DNA from: CAHJXF01 sp038240015
GTDB lineage: Bacteria; Pseudomonadota; Gammaproteobacteria; Burkholderiales; Burkholderiaceae_D
Assembly: GCA_038240015.1 (NCBI GenBank)
Contig: JBBSEF010000045.1
Location: 1 to 23,591, forward strand
Direction: 5' to 3'
Length of the DNA stretch: 23,591 nt
The notes under the pieces are model-generated. The model worked only from the letters and a program-made list of their open reading frames with translations, did no database searches and was not told the DNA's origin. Every line of letters begins with the position of its first letter. Positions within the stretch are counted from its first letter, which is position 1. Shown here piece after piece: positions 13,191 through 21,971 of the stretch. The position numbers and the translations under genes are program-made.

Positions 13191-16148
13191 ATGATCACGC
13201 GCATTCCCTTCGACGAGCGTTACTGGGACACGATCGCGTCGCGCGTGTTCGAGCGCTGCGCTGAAGGCGCGCTGCGCGTCCTGGTCCCGGCTATCGCGCT
13301 CGCAAAGCCGCTTCGCGCCGCGATCGCGTCGCATATGAGCGCGCACGGTATGACCGTGACCGCGCTTCCCCGCATCACGACACTGTCCGGGTGGGTCGGC
13401 GATACGGTGATCGACCTCGCGGCCGGTCCGATCGCAAGCGACACCGCGCGGCAACTCGCGCTCTTCGATTCGCTACGACGCAACGCGTGGCTCGCGAACG
13501 GTCTCGCGGCGGGCGGGCCCACCGCGATGTGGGCGATGGCGCGGCAACTGATCGCGCTGGGCGACGATCTGTCGCGCGCCGCCTTCGCCACGCATGCGGA
13601 TCGATCGCGGATCAACGCGGCGATCGCCGCGCATTATCACGGGCGCGCGCAGGTCGCAGCGTCGCCCGAGGCCGAGCTGGTGCTCGGGGTGTGGCACGCC
13701 AATTCGGGTGACGCGTCCGATCCGGTCACGGCCGAATTGCGCGCGATGCAGAGCCTCGTCGATGCGGCCTCGCAGCCGCTGCTCGTGATTCGCGCGATCG
13801 GGCCACAGGCGAAGCACGAGGCGGCATTTCTTCGACGCTATGGCGAGCGCGCGCCAGTCGAGATCATCGAAGTCGATGTGGCCGCGTCGCTCGCGCCGCA
13901 TCCCGCAATGCTCGCAGCATGGCCCGAACTGTCGGCCGGTCTTCGCGACCACGACGAACGATCCGCCCCATTGCTCGAGCGCGCGAAGGCCCTGGCGAAA
14001 ACGCAGCACTCGATGTCGCATGTCGTGTGTCTCGACGCGGCGAGCCTGGAGGAAGAAGCGACCGCGGCCGCTTCGCGGATCGTGCAATGGCTCGCGTCCG
14101 AAAGCAGCGACGCGCCGCGCAGCATCGCGTTGGTCGCGCTCGATCGAAGAGTCGCGCGGCGCGTGCGCGCGCTGCTCGAACGCGCCAAGGTCTTGCCGAT
14201 TGACGAATCCGGTTGGCGCCTGTCCACCACCACCGCGGCGGGCGCGCTGATGCGCTGGCTGGACCTCGCTTCGCCCGATGGCGCGACCTGCGAGAGCGCG
14301 ACGCTGCTCGACTGGGCCAAGTCGGGCTTCGCGTGGGCGGACCTCGACGACAAGCCGGAAGTCGTCGCGACCATCGAGCGCGCCATTCGCAGCGAGAACG
14401 TCAGCCGTGGATGGGATGCGGTGATTGCCGCAGTCGTCGATTCGATCGATCGTGCGCCGCGACTCGTGTCGCAAGCCACCCACGAACGACGCCAATCCGA
14501 GCGACTACGCGCGCGCATGCATTTGCGTCGCCTGCATACACTCGCCACCGTCGCTCGCGGACGCCATCAGTTGTCGGTGTTCTTCGACTGGTTGCGACAA
14601 GCGCTGATCGACAACGGCATGCACGCGGCGCTGCGCGCCGATCGTGTGGGCGCTAAGCTGCTCGACGTCGTAGAGGGGCTTGCGGACGCGGTAGCGAGAG
14701 CGGTTCCCCCGGCAAGCAGCGCATCGCGCGCTTCGAAGAGACGCAATGCGGACCGCGAGACGCGCGGCCCGGGCTTCCGCAGTCCAAGCTTCACTTATGC
14801 AGAGTGGCGCGGTCTGCTCGCCGATGCGCTCGAATCCGCGACCGTGCGCGACACCGCGATCGACAGCCCGGTGACCTTCACGTCGCTAGTCGGCGCGGCC
14901 TTGCGGCGCTTCGACGCGGTGGTGGTGATCGGGACCGACGCCAGCCATTTCCCCACGCGCGCGGTCGATGACTTCTTTCTCACTCCGGGACTTCGCGCCG
15001 AACTCGGGCTGGGGCGGCGCGAAGAGGCCGAGCAGGGCGAGCTCGCGACCCTCGCGCTGGTGCTCGCACAGGCTCGTCATGCGCTCGTGACCTGGCAGGC
15101 GCACGCCGATGGCGAAGCGCGTCTGCCCGCGTCGGCGATCGAGCGACTGTTGCAGGTCGAGCGTATCGCGTCGACCTTTCGCGCCTGCACCGCGCCGCGT
15201 GAGCACACGCGTGATGCAGCCACGATGCGCGAGGTCCAGACGACTCCCGTGCATCAACCCGCGCCCGCCGCGACGATGCTCGTGCCGATGCAAATCACCG
15301 CCTCGCAGGCGAATGCCTTCATCAGTTGTCCTTATCGTTTTTTTGCGCGCACCATGCTCGGCCTCGCGCCGCTCGACGACATCAACGAAGAAGCCGAGAA
15401 GCGCGACTACGGCGAGGTGGTGCACGGCATACTCGAGACCTTCCATCGCGAGCGGGCCGCGCGTTTGTTTTCGGACGATCGCGCCGATCGTCCTGATGAC
15501 AGCGATGCGCATCGTGAACAAGCTCTGCGCGATATCGCCGAGACCGTCTTCACCGAGCGCATCGCGGCCAACCCCGACTATCTGGCATGGCGTGCGCGCT
15601 GGATGGCGCTCGTACCGAGCTACATCGCGTGGTGGCGCGACTGGACCGACCAGGGCTGGCGCTTCGACGCGGCCGAGACCAAACGCGAAGTTGCCTACGA
15701 GCTCGATGCCGATGGCGCACCACGCACCTTCACATTGCGGGGTCGCCTCGATCGCGTCGATCGTTCGAGCGATGGCGCACGTGTCGCGATCCTCGACTAC
15801 AAGGCGCGTCCGAAATCCGCGCTGAAGAAAGAGCTCGCCGATCCCGGCGAAGACGTGCAACTGCCGTTCTATCGTCTGTTGATGCGCGAGGCGGGCACGA
15901 CGGTGGATGTCGCGAACTATCTGAGCGTCGATCGGGCCAGGGTCGAGTCCGTCTCGCCCACGCAGCCGCTGGAATGGTTGAGCGAACTCGTCGAGAAGCG
16001 CCTGGTCGGTGATTTCCGCCGGCTGCACGAGGGTGCGCCGATGCGCGCGCAAGGGATAGCAGAAGTCTGCAAGCGCTGCGACATGCGCGGGTTGTGCCGC
16101 AAGGGCGCGTGGGTCGAAGGAGATGCGTCGGTGCGGACGGTGCAATGA
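13191..16148 (+). CDS. addB: AddB-like PD-(D/E)XK nuclease subunit
   Basis: The AddB half of the AddAB double-strand-break repair enzyme, 985 residues from the ATG at 13191. The N-terminal helicase-like part has no Walker A motif, so it is not an active ATPase. The C-terminal RecB-like nuclease domain is intact: 'SCPYRFFARTMLGL' , GRLDRVDR (D854, D857), ILDYKA (D869, K871) and Q890. Four cysteines arranged C713 ... C960-x2-C963-x5-C969 match the AddB iron-sulphur staple. Earlier in-frame ATGs at 13107 and 13152 are possible, but residues before MITRIPFDERYW look non-conserved. It overlaps addA by ATGA and is divergent from trxA. In the AddAB model it recognises Chi and cuts the 5' strand. Confidence 0.92.
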   Translation: MITRIPFDERYWDTIASRVFERCAEGALRVLVPAIALAKPLRAAIASHMSAHGMTVTALPRITTLSGWVGDTVIDLAAGPIASDTARQLALFDSLRRNAWLANGLAAGGPTAMWAMARQLIALGDDLSRAAFATHADRSRINAAIAAHYHGRAQVAASPEAELVLGVWHANSGDASDPVTAELRAMQSLVDAASQPLLVIRAIGPQAKHEAAFLRRYGERAPVEIIEVDVAASLAPHPAMLAAWPELSAGLRDHDERSAPLLERAKALAKTQHSMSHVVCLDAASLEEEATAAASRIVQWLASESSDAPRSIALVALDRRVARRVRALLERAKVLPIDESGWRLSTTTAAGALMRWLDLASPDGATCESATLLDWAKSGFAWADLDDKPEVVATIERAIRSENVSRGWDAVIAAVVDSIDRAPRLVSQATHERRQSERLRARMHLRRLHTLATVARGRHQLSVFFDWLRQALIDNGMHAALRADRVGAKLLDVVEGLADAVARAVPPASSASRASKRRNADRETRGPGFRSPSFTYAEWRGLLADALESATVRDTAIDSPVTFTSLVGAALRRFDAVVVIGTDASHFPTRAVDDFFLTPGLRAELGLGRREEAEQGELATLALVLAQARHALVTWQAHADGEARLPASAIERLLQVERIASTFRACTAPREHTRDAATMREVQTTPVHQPAPAATMLVPMQITASQANAFISCPYRFFARTMLGLAPLDDINEEAEKRDYGEVVHGILETFHRERAARLFSDDRADRPDDSDAHREQALRDIAETVFTERIAANPDYLAWRARWMALVPSYIAWWRDWTDQGWRFDAAETKREVAYELDADGAPRTFTLRGRLDRVDRSSDGARVAILDYKARPKSALKKELADPGEDVQLPFYRLLMREAGTTVDVANYLSVDRARVESVSPTQPLEWLSELVEKRLVGDFRRLHEGAPMRAQGIAEVCKRCDMRGLCRKGAWVEGDASVRTVQ

Positions 16149-19100
16149 GCGCGATGGATGTCCATGCCGGCAACGCTCTTCTGATCGACGACGAGCCGGT
16201 CGATCGAGCGAAGTTCAATCGCGCGGCGCTCGATCCGTCGCACAGTGTCGTGATCGAAGCGGCGGCCGGCAGCGGCAAGACCTGGCTCCTGGTCGCGCGC
16301 ATGGTGCGCGCGCTGCTTGCGGGGGCGGCGCCCTCGGCTGTCCTGGCGATCACGTTCACGCGCAAGGCCGCAGCCGAGATGCGCGAACGTCTCGTGCGCG
16401 CGCTCGAAGAACTCGCGGCATGCGCCGAGACGCGCGCGGTTGCGCTGCTGACCGAACATGGGTTGGCTGAGCGCGAAGCGCTCGAACTCTTGCCGCGCGC
16501 GAGAGATCTGCTCGAAGCCCATCTCACCGTATCGCCGTCGATGACGATCGATACCTTTCACGGTTGGTTCGCGCGCATCGCCAGAAGCGCGCCCCTGGCC
16601 GCGGGGATTCCCGCCGGGTTTGAGATCGCCGAGAAGACCGGCGCGTTGAGGCGCGACGCGTGGCGGCGATTCTTGAACGACGTATCGAGCAACGAGGCTT
16701 TGCGCACGCACTATCTCGAGCTGCTCAAGCGCGCAGAAAGTGCATCTACCGCGAAGCGATTGCTCGATGCCATGCTCAAGCGTCGCAACGAATGGAAGCG
16801 CTTTCTCGCGCGACATCAAGCGCAAGACGATATCGGCATCGCGGTATCGGCGCTCGCGCGCGAACTCGGGGTCGATGAAGGAGATGGGGTCGATCCGCGC
16901 GCGGCGATCTACCATGACAGCGCCTTTGTTGCGCGCCACGAGGCTGTCCTCGAACTCTATGAGTGCGGAACGCGGAGCGACCGCGAGCACGTCGCGAAAG
17001 CTCACGCCGCAGCCGAGAACATCCGACTAGAGTTCACTGCGGCCCAATTCGAGTTGGCCTTTGCGCCGTTCGCTGTCCAGCGCCTCAAGAAGCCGCGCGA
17101 CCAACGCAACGGTGTCAAGGCCGCTGCAATCGCCCGCTACGGCTCCAACGGAGAGGCTCGCCTCGCAGCAGAAGCGCGGTCGCTCATCGATTTGTTGAAA
17201 GCAGCGTCGATGGAACAGACCGAACGCGACGTGCTGGCGATCAACCGCGCGGCCTTTCATTGCGGGGCCGCCTACATCGCGGCGTATGAAGCGATCAAGC
17301 GCGAGCAATCCTTGCTCGACTTCGACGATCTCGAATGGCACGCGGCTGCATTGATGTCCGACGACGCCAGCGCCGCTTACGTGCAAAGACGGCTCGACGC
17401 GCGCTACCAGCACATCCTCGTCGATGAATTTCAGGACACCAATCCCTTGCAGTGGATGGTCTTGAAACGCTGGCTTCTGATCTACACCGAAGACGCGGAC
17501 CTCGCGGCCGCGCGGCCGTCGGTGTTCATCGTCGGTGATCCTAAGCAGTCGATCTATCGCTTCCGGCGCGCGGAGCCGCGGCTGTTCAATGCGGCGCGTG
17601 CGTTTCTGAAAAACGATTACGGCGCGATGGTGCTGCGAACCGACGAGACGCGCCGCGTCGCCCCCGCATTGATGGACGAACTCAACACCGCATTCGTGCG
17701 CGGTACGTTTTCGTTGTTTCATCCGCATCGAAGCGACTCTCATGCAGAGGGCGAGGCTTGGCGCTTGCCCCTGATCTCGCGTGCGGTCGAGGCACAATCC
17801 ACGGACGAGGCCGAAGCGAACGCGCCTCTGGTCTTGCGCGACGTGCTGACCACGCCGCGCGCCGAAAAACCCGAAGACCTTCACGACGTCGAAGCGCGCG
17901 CGATCGTCGATGCATTGCGAGCGATCGTCGGGCGCCGCATGATCGACGACACGCATGGAGGCCGGCGGCTCGCGCGCTGGGGCGACGTGATGATTCTCGC
18001 GCGCAAGCGCAGCCGCATCGCGCCGATCGAGAATGCGCTTCGCGCGTCGGGCATCGCGTATGCAAGCGCACGTCGCGGCGGCCTGCTCGAGACGCTCGAA
18101 GCTTCGGATCTGTGCGCGTTGCTTCAGGTTCTGGTTGCGCCGTTCTCCGATCTCGCGCTTGCGCAAACGCTGCGCTCGCCGCTGTTCGGATGCAGCGACG
18201 ACGACTTGATCCGGCTCGCCAGCCTCGCACGAGAACTTCCGGACGATCCGCATCCGCATTGGTGGTCGCGCCTGGAAACGCTGGCGGCGCATGATGACCC
18301 ATCCGCGGATACGTCGACGCTGGCGCGCGCGCATCGCCTCTTGTCATCGTGGCGTGTAGCCGCAGCCACCTTGCCGGCGCACGATCTGCTCGATCGCATC
18401 GTGCATGAAGGCGAATGGAACCCACGCAACGTCGCTGCGACCGTACCCGAGATGCGCGATCAGGTGCGCGCCAATCTGTCTGCCTATCTCGAACTCGCGC
18501 TCGCTCAGGACAGCGGACGCTTTCCCAGTCTGCCGCGCTTCATCGATGAATTGACCGCGCTCGCGCGGATCGCCGACGATGCACCCGACGAAGGCGCCGC
18601 AGATCACGAATCGGACATGGACGCGGGCGAGGTCGAGTCCGAAGAAGAGTCAGCGGCATCGCGGGCACACGGCAATGCCAACGCGGTACGCATCCTCACT
18701 GTTCACGGCGCCAAGGGACTCGAAGCGCCGATCGTCGTCATCGCCGACGCGCATCCGAAGCGCAGCAGCAAGAAGTCCAACGATGTCCTGATCGCGTGGC
18801 CGCCCGACAGCGACGCGCCCTTGCACTTGTCGGTGTTCGGAAAAGTCGAACAGCGCGGCGCGAAGCGCGATATGCACTTCGAGCGCGAAGCCGAATTCTC
18901 CGAGGCCGAGGACTGGAACGTGCTCTATGTCGCAGCCACGCGCGCGCGCGAAGTCTTGCTGATCGCCGGATGCGTGCCCGGCAAGGCGGATGACCACGAC
19001 AGTTGGTATCGGCGTCTGGAGTCGCTGAGCGAGTGGTCATCGCCTCTTGACGGCGCGGCTGGTGACGTGGGGCATTCGTTGGACGATGCAAGCACGCCCG

Positions 19101-19738
19101 AGACGTCGATTCGGGTCGCCGTCTTCAGTCCGCCGCTGCTATCGATCGGCAAGCGCCGCATCGATGATGATGCGCGCGCCATCGACGTTGCCGGGGACGA
19201 CGCTGCACACGACGCAAGAGACGACGCAGCGGACAACGAGCGCGCGCGACGCATCGGCATCGCCTTGCATCGCGTGCTCGAACGGCAGGGACGCTTCGCG
19301 TCGAGTCAGGGGTTCGATCGCGCGCAGTCCGTGACGATCGCGATGCACTGCGGACTTTCGGCGAGCGCGGCGGCAATGGTGGCCGATCGCGCGGCGCGCA
19401 TGTGGTCGGCGCCCGAGCTGCGGCGTTTCTTCGCACCCGCGCAGTACGCGGCGGCGTCGAATGAATTCGAATTGCTGACGTCCGACGGGCAATTGATGCG
19501 CATCGATCGACTGGTCGAATTCGCGGCTCACGCATCGAACCCGTCGGGCCGGCGCGAGGTCTGGGTGCTCGATTACAAGTCGCAGCATCGAAGCGCGCAC
19601 GGCGATGTGGCGCCAGCTTACGTCGAGCAGCTCGCGCGCTATCGCCGCGAGGTCGCCTCACTCTATCCGCATCACGTCGTGCGCAGCGCTTTGATCTTCG
19701 GCGACGGCAGCTCGATCGAATTGCGCGACCCGGATTGA
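16145..19738 (+). CDS. addA: AddA-like UvrD/Rep helicase-nuclease subunit
   Basis: ATP-dependent 3'-5' helicase and exonuclease, partner of AddB, 1197 residues. All superfamily 1A motifs are visible: Walker A AAAGSGKT (K45), motif Ia 'AITFTRKAAAEMRERL', 'TIDTFHGWFARI', motif II VDEFQDTN (D427, E428), motif III 'FIVGDPKQSIYRFRRAEP', motif V 'ILTVHGAKGLEAPIVVI' and motif VI 'YVAATRAREVLLIAG'. The C-terminal nuclease has 'RIDRLVEF', VLDYKS (D1143, K1145) and a following 'VEQLARYR' glutamine. The ATG at 16145 overlaps the addB stop. It ends 26 bases before the SRP RNA. Acidic Asp/Glu-rich linkers (about residues 815-840 and 1010-1040) are longer than usual but probably just linkers. Confidence 0.95.
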   Translation: MSAMDVHAGNALLIDDEPVDRAKFNRAALDPSHSVVIEAAAGSGKTWLLVARMVRALLAGAAPSAVLAITFTRKAAAEMRERLVRALEELAACAETRAVALLTEHGLAEREALELLPRARDLLEAHLTVSPSMTIDTFHGWFARIARSAPLAAGIPAGFEIAEKTGALRRDAWRRFLNDVSSNEALRTHYLELLKRAESASTAKRLLDAMLKRRNEWKRFLARHQAQDDIGIAVSALARELGVDEGDGVDPRAAIYHDSAFVARHEAVLELYECGTRSDREHVAKAHAAAENIRLEFTAAQFELAFAPFAVQRLKKPRDQRNGVKAAAIARYGSNGEARLAAEARSLIDLLKAASMEQTERDVLAINRAAFHCGAAYIAAYEAIKREQSLLDFDDLEWHAAALMSDDASAAYVQRRLDARYQHILVDEFQDTNPLQWMVLKRWLLIYTEDADLAAARPSVFIVGDPKQSIYRFRRAEPRLFNAARAFLKNDYGAMVLRTDETRRVAPALMDELNTAFVRGTFSLFHPHRSDSHAEGEAWRLPLISRAVEAQSTDEAEANAPLVLRDVLTTPRAEKPEDLHDVEARAIVDALRAIVGRRMIDDTHGGRRLARWGDVMILARKRSRIAPIENALRASGIAYASARRGGLLETLEASDLCALLQVLVAPFSDLALAQTLRSPLFGCSDDDLIRLASLARELPDDPHPHWWSRLETLAAHDDPSADTSTLARAHRLLSSWRVAAATLPAHDLLDRIVHEGEWNPRNVAATVPEMRDQVRANLSAYLELALAQDSGRFPSLPRFIDELTALARIADDAPDEGAADHESDMDAGEVESEEESAASRAHGNANAVRILTVHGAKGLEAPIVVIADAHPKRSSKKSNDVLIAWPPDSDAPLHLSVFGKVEQRGAKRDMHFEREAEFSEAEDWNVLYVAATRAREVLLIAGCVPGKADDHDSWYRRLESLSEWSSPLDGAAGDVGHSLDDASTPETSIRVAVFSPPLLSIGKRRIDDDARAIDVAGDDAAHDARDDAADNERARRIGIALHRVLERQGRFASSQGFDRAQSVTIAMHCGLSASAAAMVADRAARMWSAPELRRFFAPAQYAAASNEFELLTSDGQLMRIDRLVEFAAHASNPSGRREVWVLDYKSQHRSAHGDVAPAYVEQLARYRREVASLYPHHVVRSALIFGDGSSIELRDPD

Positions 19739-19752
19739 TGTCGCCGGCCTGA

Positions 19753-19758
19753 TAGAAT
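19753..19758 (+). promoter_or_regulatory. -10 box of the SRP RNA promoter
   Basis: TAGAAT, a 5/6 match to the -10 consensus, ends 6 bases before the predicted RNA 5' end at 19765, the right distance for initiation there. No good -35 hexamer lies 16-18 bases upstream (that stretch is the end of addA), so the assignment rests on the -10 and its position. Confidence 0.5.
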
Positions 19759-19764
19759 CGCAAC

Positions 19765-19862
19765 GGGCGGGCCCCCTCGCATTGCGGCGTGACGAACCTG
19801 GTCAGGTCGGGAACGAAGCAGCCATAGTTGCTACCCGTAAGTGCCGAGGACCAGGCTCGCCT
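19765..19862 (+). ncRNA. ffs: Small (4.5S) signal recognition particle RNA
   Basis: RNA of the SRP, which pairs with Ffh to target membrane proteins co-translationally. The core GGTCAGGTC...GGAA...GAAGCAGCC lies at 19800-19823, matching the conserved domain IV with its GGAA tetraloop and asymmetric loop. The ends pair over 9 bp, GGGCGGGCC (19765-19773) with GGCTCGCCT (19854-19862), closing a ~98-base hairpin without an Alu domain, as in most Gram-negative bacteria. It is followed by a short T-containing stretch. The base pair closing the tetraloop is G-C instead of the usual C-G, a compensated change. dnaX starts 51 bases later, an arrangement known in betaproteobacteria. Confidence 0.92.
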
Positions 19863-19913
19863 CTTTCACGTCTGGCACGAGCAGCGCGTGCAGGATGGAA
19901 ATCAAAAAACCTC

Positions 19914-21569
19914 ATGTCCTACCAAGTCCTCGCGCGCAAGTGGCGCCCTCGAAATTTCTCGACGCTGGTGGGTCAAGAGCACGTGGTCCGCGCGCTCACG
20001 AACGCGCTCGATCAGCAGCGGCTGCATCATGCATGGTTGTTCACCGGAACGCGCGGCGTGGGCAAGACGACCCTGTCGCGCATCCTCGCGAAGTGCCTCA
20101 ACTGCATTGGCCCCGGCGGCGACGGCCGCATCACCTCGAAGCCCTGCGGCGCGTGCCCGCCGTGCGTCGAGATCGACGCGGGGCGCTTCGTCGATTACAT
20201 CGAGCTCGACGCGGCATCCAATCGCGGCGTCGACGAGATGACGCAATTGCTCGAGCGGGCGGTGTACTCGCCGGCCAATGCGCGCTTCAAGGTCTATATG
20301 ATCGACGAAGTGCACATGCTGTCGAACCACGCGTTCAACGCGATGCTGAAGACGCTCGAAGAGCCGCCCGAGCACGTCAAGTTCATCCTCGCGACCACCG
20401 ATCCGCAGAAGGTTCCGGTGACGGTTTTGTCGCGCTGCCTGCAATTCAACTTGAAGCAGATGCCGGTTGCAGACATCACGCGACATCTCGCGCATGTGCT
20501 GACCGAAGAGGGCATCGCATTCGAGCGCGGCGCGCTGTTGCCGCTGGCGCGCGCAGCCGCCGGTTCTATGCGCGACGCCTTGTCGCTGACCGATCAGGCG
20601 ATCGCGTACAGCGCGGGGCAGGTCAGCGAAGAGACCGTGCGCGGCATGCTCGGTGCGCTCGATCAGACCTATCTGGTGCGCCTGCTCGACGCGCTGGCCG
20701 ATGGCGACGGGCCGATGCTGATGAGCGTGGTCGACGAGATCGCCGCGCGCAGCCTGTCGTTCGGCAATGCGCTGCAGGACCTGGCCGCGCTCCTGCATCG
20801 CATCGCGCTGCTGCAGATGATTCCGTCGAAAGCGATGAACGCCGATGAACCGGCGGACGTTGCGACGCTCGATGACGATCTTCTCGCGGCACTCGCAGCG
20901 CGCCTCTCGCCTGAGGCGGTGCAGCTCTACTATCAGATCGCCGCGATCGGCCGGCGCGATCTCTATCTCGCACCCGACGAGACGACCGGCTTCTCGATGA
21001 CGCTGTTGCGCATGCTGGCGTTTCGGCCCGAAGAGTCCGCAGTCGCTGCGGCTGGGGGGGTGGTTGCGCGCCCATTGGCGAAGCAACAAGAGGCTCGCGC
21101 CGAGCAACGTGCGGAACGACGTGTGGAGCAACGCGACGAGCCACAACGTGCGTCGATCGAATCGGAGTCCGCCATCGAGCGCACGCCGCATGCATCGCTG
21201 CCGATCGACGATTGGCTGGCCACCGTGGGCCAACTCAAGTTGACCGGCCTCGCTCGCGAACTCGTGCAACAGGCTGAACTCATCGCACAAGATCAACGCT
21301 CGATCACGCTGCGCGTCCCGATCAAGTCCGTCAGTGCGCCGACTGTCGACAAAGTCAAGGCCTCGCTCGCTCAGCACTTCGGCCGGCCGATTGCGGTGAC
21401 GATCGAGGTCGGCGCAGTGAAAGGCTCTACCGTTGCGGCCGCGAGGAGCGACGAGCGCGCCGCACGACAGGCCGAGGCGCAAGCGGTGATCGATGCCGAT
21501 CCCTTCGTGCAAACGCTGTTGCGCGACTTCGGCGCGACCGTGGTGCCGGGATCGGTCAAGCCGGTCTGA
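19914..21569 (+). CDS. dnaX: DNA polymerase III subunit gamma/tau
   Basis: Clamp-loader ATPase, 551 residues, shorter than E. coli tau (643). It begins MSYQVLARKWRPRNFSTLVG, the universal DnaX start. Walker A is GTRGVGKT (45-52), the zinc-binding cysteines are C64, C78, C81 and C84, Walker B is 'VYMIDEVHML', and the sensor/arginine-finger motif SRC lies in 'PVTVLSRCLQFNLK'. Domain III ends near residue 378 (LRMLAFRPEE). A short Arg/Glu/Gln-rich linker (about 385-428) is followed by a compact tau C-terminal domain ('DDWLATVGQLKLTGLAREL', ending 'DADPFVQTLLRDFGATV'), which would bind the polymerase alpha subunit. No clear Shine-Dalgarno sequence was seen. A run of seven G (21054-21060) sits at the domain III/linker junction. 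Confidence 0.97.
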   Translation: MSYQVLARKWRPRNFSTLVGQEHVVRALTNALDQQRLHHAWLFTGTRGVGKTTLSRILAKCLNCIGPGGDGRITSKPCGACPPCVEIDAGRFVDYIELDAASNRGVDEMTQLLERAVYSPANARFKVYMIDEVHMLSNHAFNAMLKTLEEPPEHVKFILATTDPQKVPVTVLSRCLQFNLKQMPVADITRHLAHVLTEEGIAFERGALLPLARAAAGSMRDALSLTDQAIAYSAGQVSEETVRGMLGALDQTYLVRLLDALADGDGPMLMSVVDEIAARSLSFGNALQDLAALLHRIALLQMIPSKAMNADEPADVATLDDDLLAALAARLSPEAVQLYYQIAAIGRRDLYLAPDETTGFSMTLLRMLAFRPEESAVAAAGGVVARPLAKQQEARAEQRAERRVEQRDEPQRASIESESAIERTPHASLPIDDWLATVGQLKLTGLARELVQQAELIAQDQRSITLRVPIKSVSAPTVDKVKASLAQHFGRPIAVTIEVGAVKGSTVAAARSDERAARQAEAQAVIDADPFVQTLLRDFGATVVPGSVKPV

Positions 21570-21595
21570 ACTGAATCTGGATTTGGAGCACGACC

Positions 21596-21922
21596 ATGAT
21601 GAAGAACCAGCTCGCTGGAATGATGAAGCAGGTCCAGCAGATGCAAGACAACGTGAAGAAGGTTCAGGACTCGCTGGCGACGATCGAAGTCGAAGGCCAG
21701 TCGGGCGCGGGTCTGGTCAAGGTCACGATGACTTGCAAGAATGACGTCAAGCGCGTCGTGATCGACCCGTCGCTCTTCGGCGACGACAAGGACATGCTCG
21801 AAGACCTCGTCGCCGCCGCGGTCAACGACGCCGTGCGCAAGGCCGAAGCGACCGCCACCGAGAAGATGGCCGCGGTCACCGCGGGGATGCCGCTGCCGCC
21901 GGGGATGAAGTTTCCGTTCTGA
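21596..21922 (+). CDS. ybaB: YbaB/EbfC nucleoid-associated protein
   Basis: A 108-residue DNA-binding protein of the YbaB/EbfC family, a tweezer-like dimer. The N-terminal helix 'MMKNQLAGMMKQVQQMQDNV' and the strand 'GAGLVKVTMTCKNDVKRVVIDP' are diagnostic, and the protein ends 'GMPLPPGMKFPF' like its relatives. A Shine-Dalgarno GGAG lies 9 bases before the ATG. It follows dnaX by 26 bases, the usual dnaX-ybaB order. The usual third partner, recR, is not next; a metallophosphoesterase follows instead. A second Met codon directly after the first is a possible alternative start. Confidence 0.97.
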   Translation: MMKNQLAGMMKQVQQMQDNVKKVQDSLATIEVEGQSGAGLVKVTMTCKNDVKRVVIDPSLFGDDKDMLEDLVAAAVNDAVRKAEATATEKMAAVTAGMPLPPGMKFPF

Positions 21923-21971
21923 CGGCCGATATAACCCGCAGGGCCTCGAAGCGGGAGAAAATGATGCGGCC

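Noticed and set aside
17027..18334. 435-codon open frame antisense to addA
   Set aside because: It overlaps conserved helicase motifs of addA on the other strand, and its translation has the Arg-rich shadow pattern.
19902..21512. 536-codon open frame antisense to dnaX
   Set aside because: It is complementary to a fully recognisable dnaX and has His/Arg/Leu-rich composition without any domain; such antisense frames are common in high-GC genomes.
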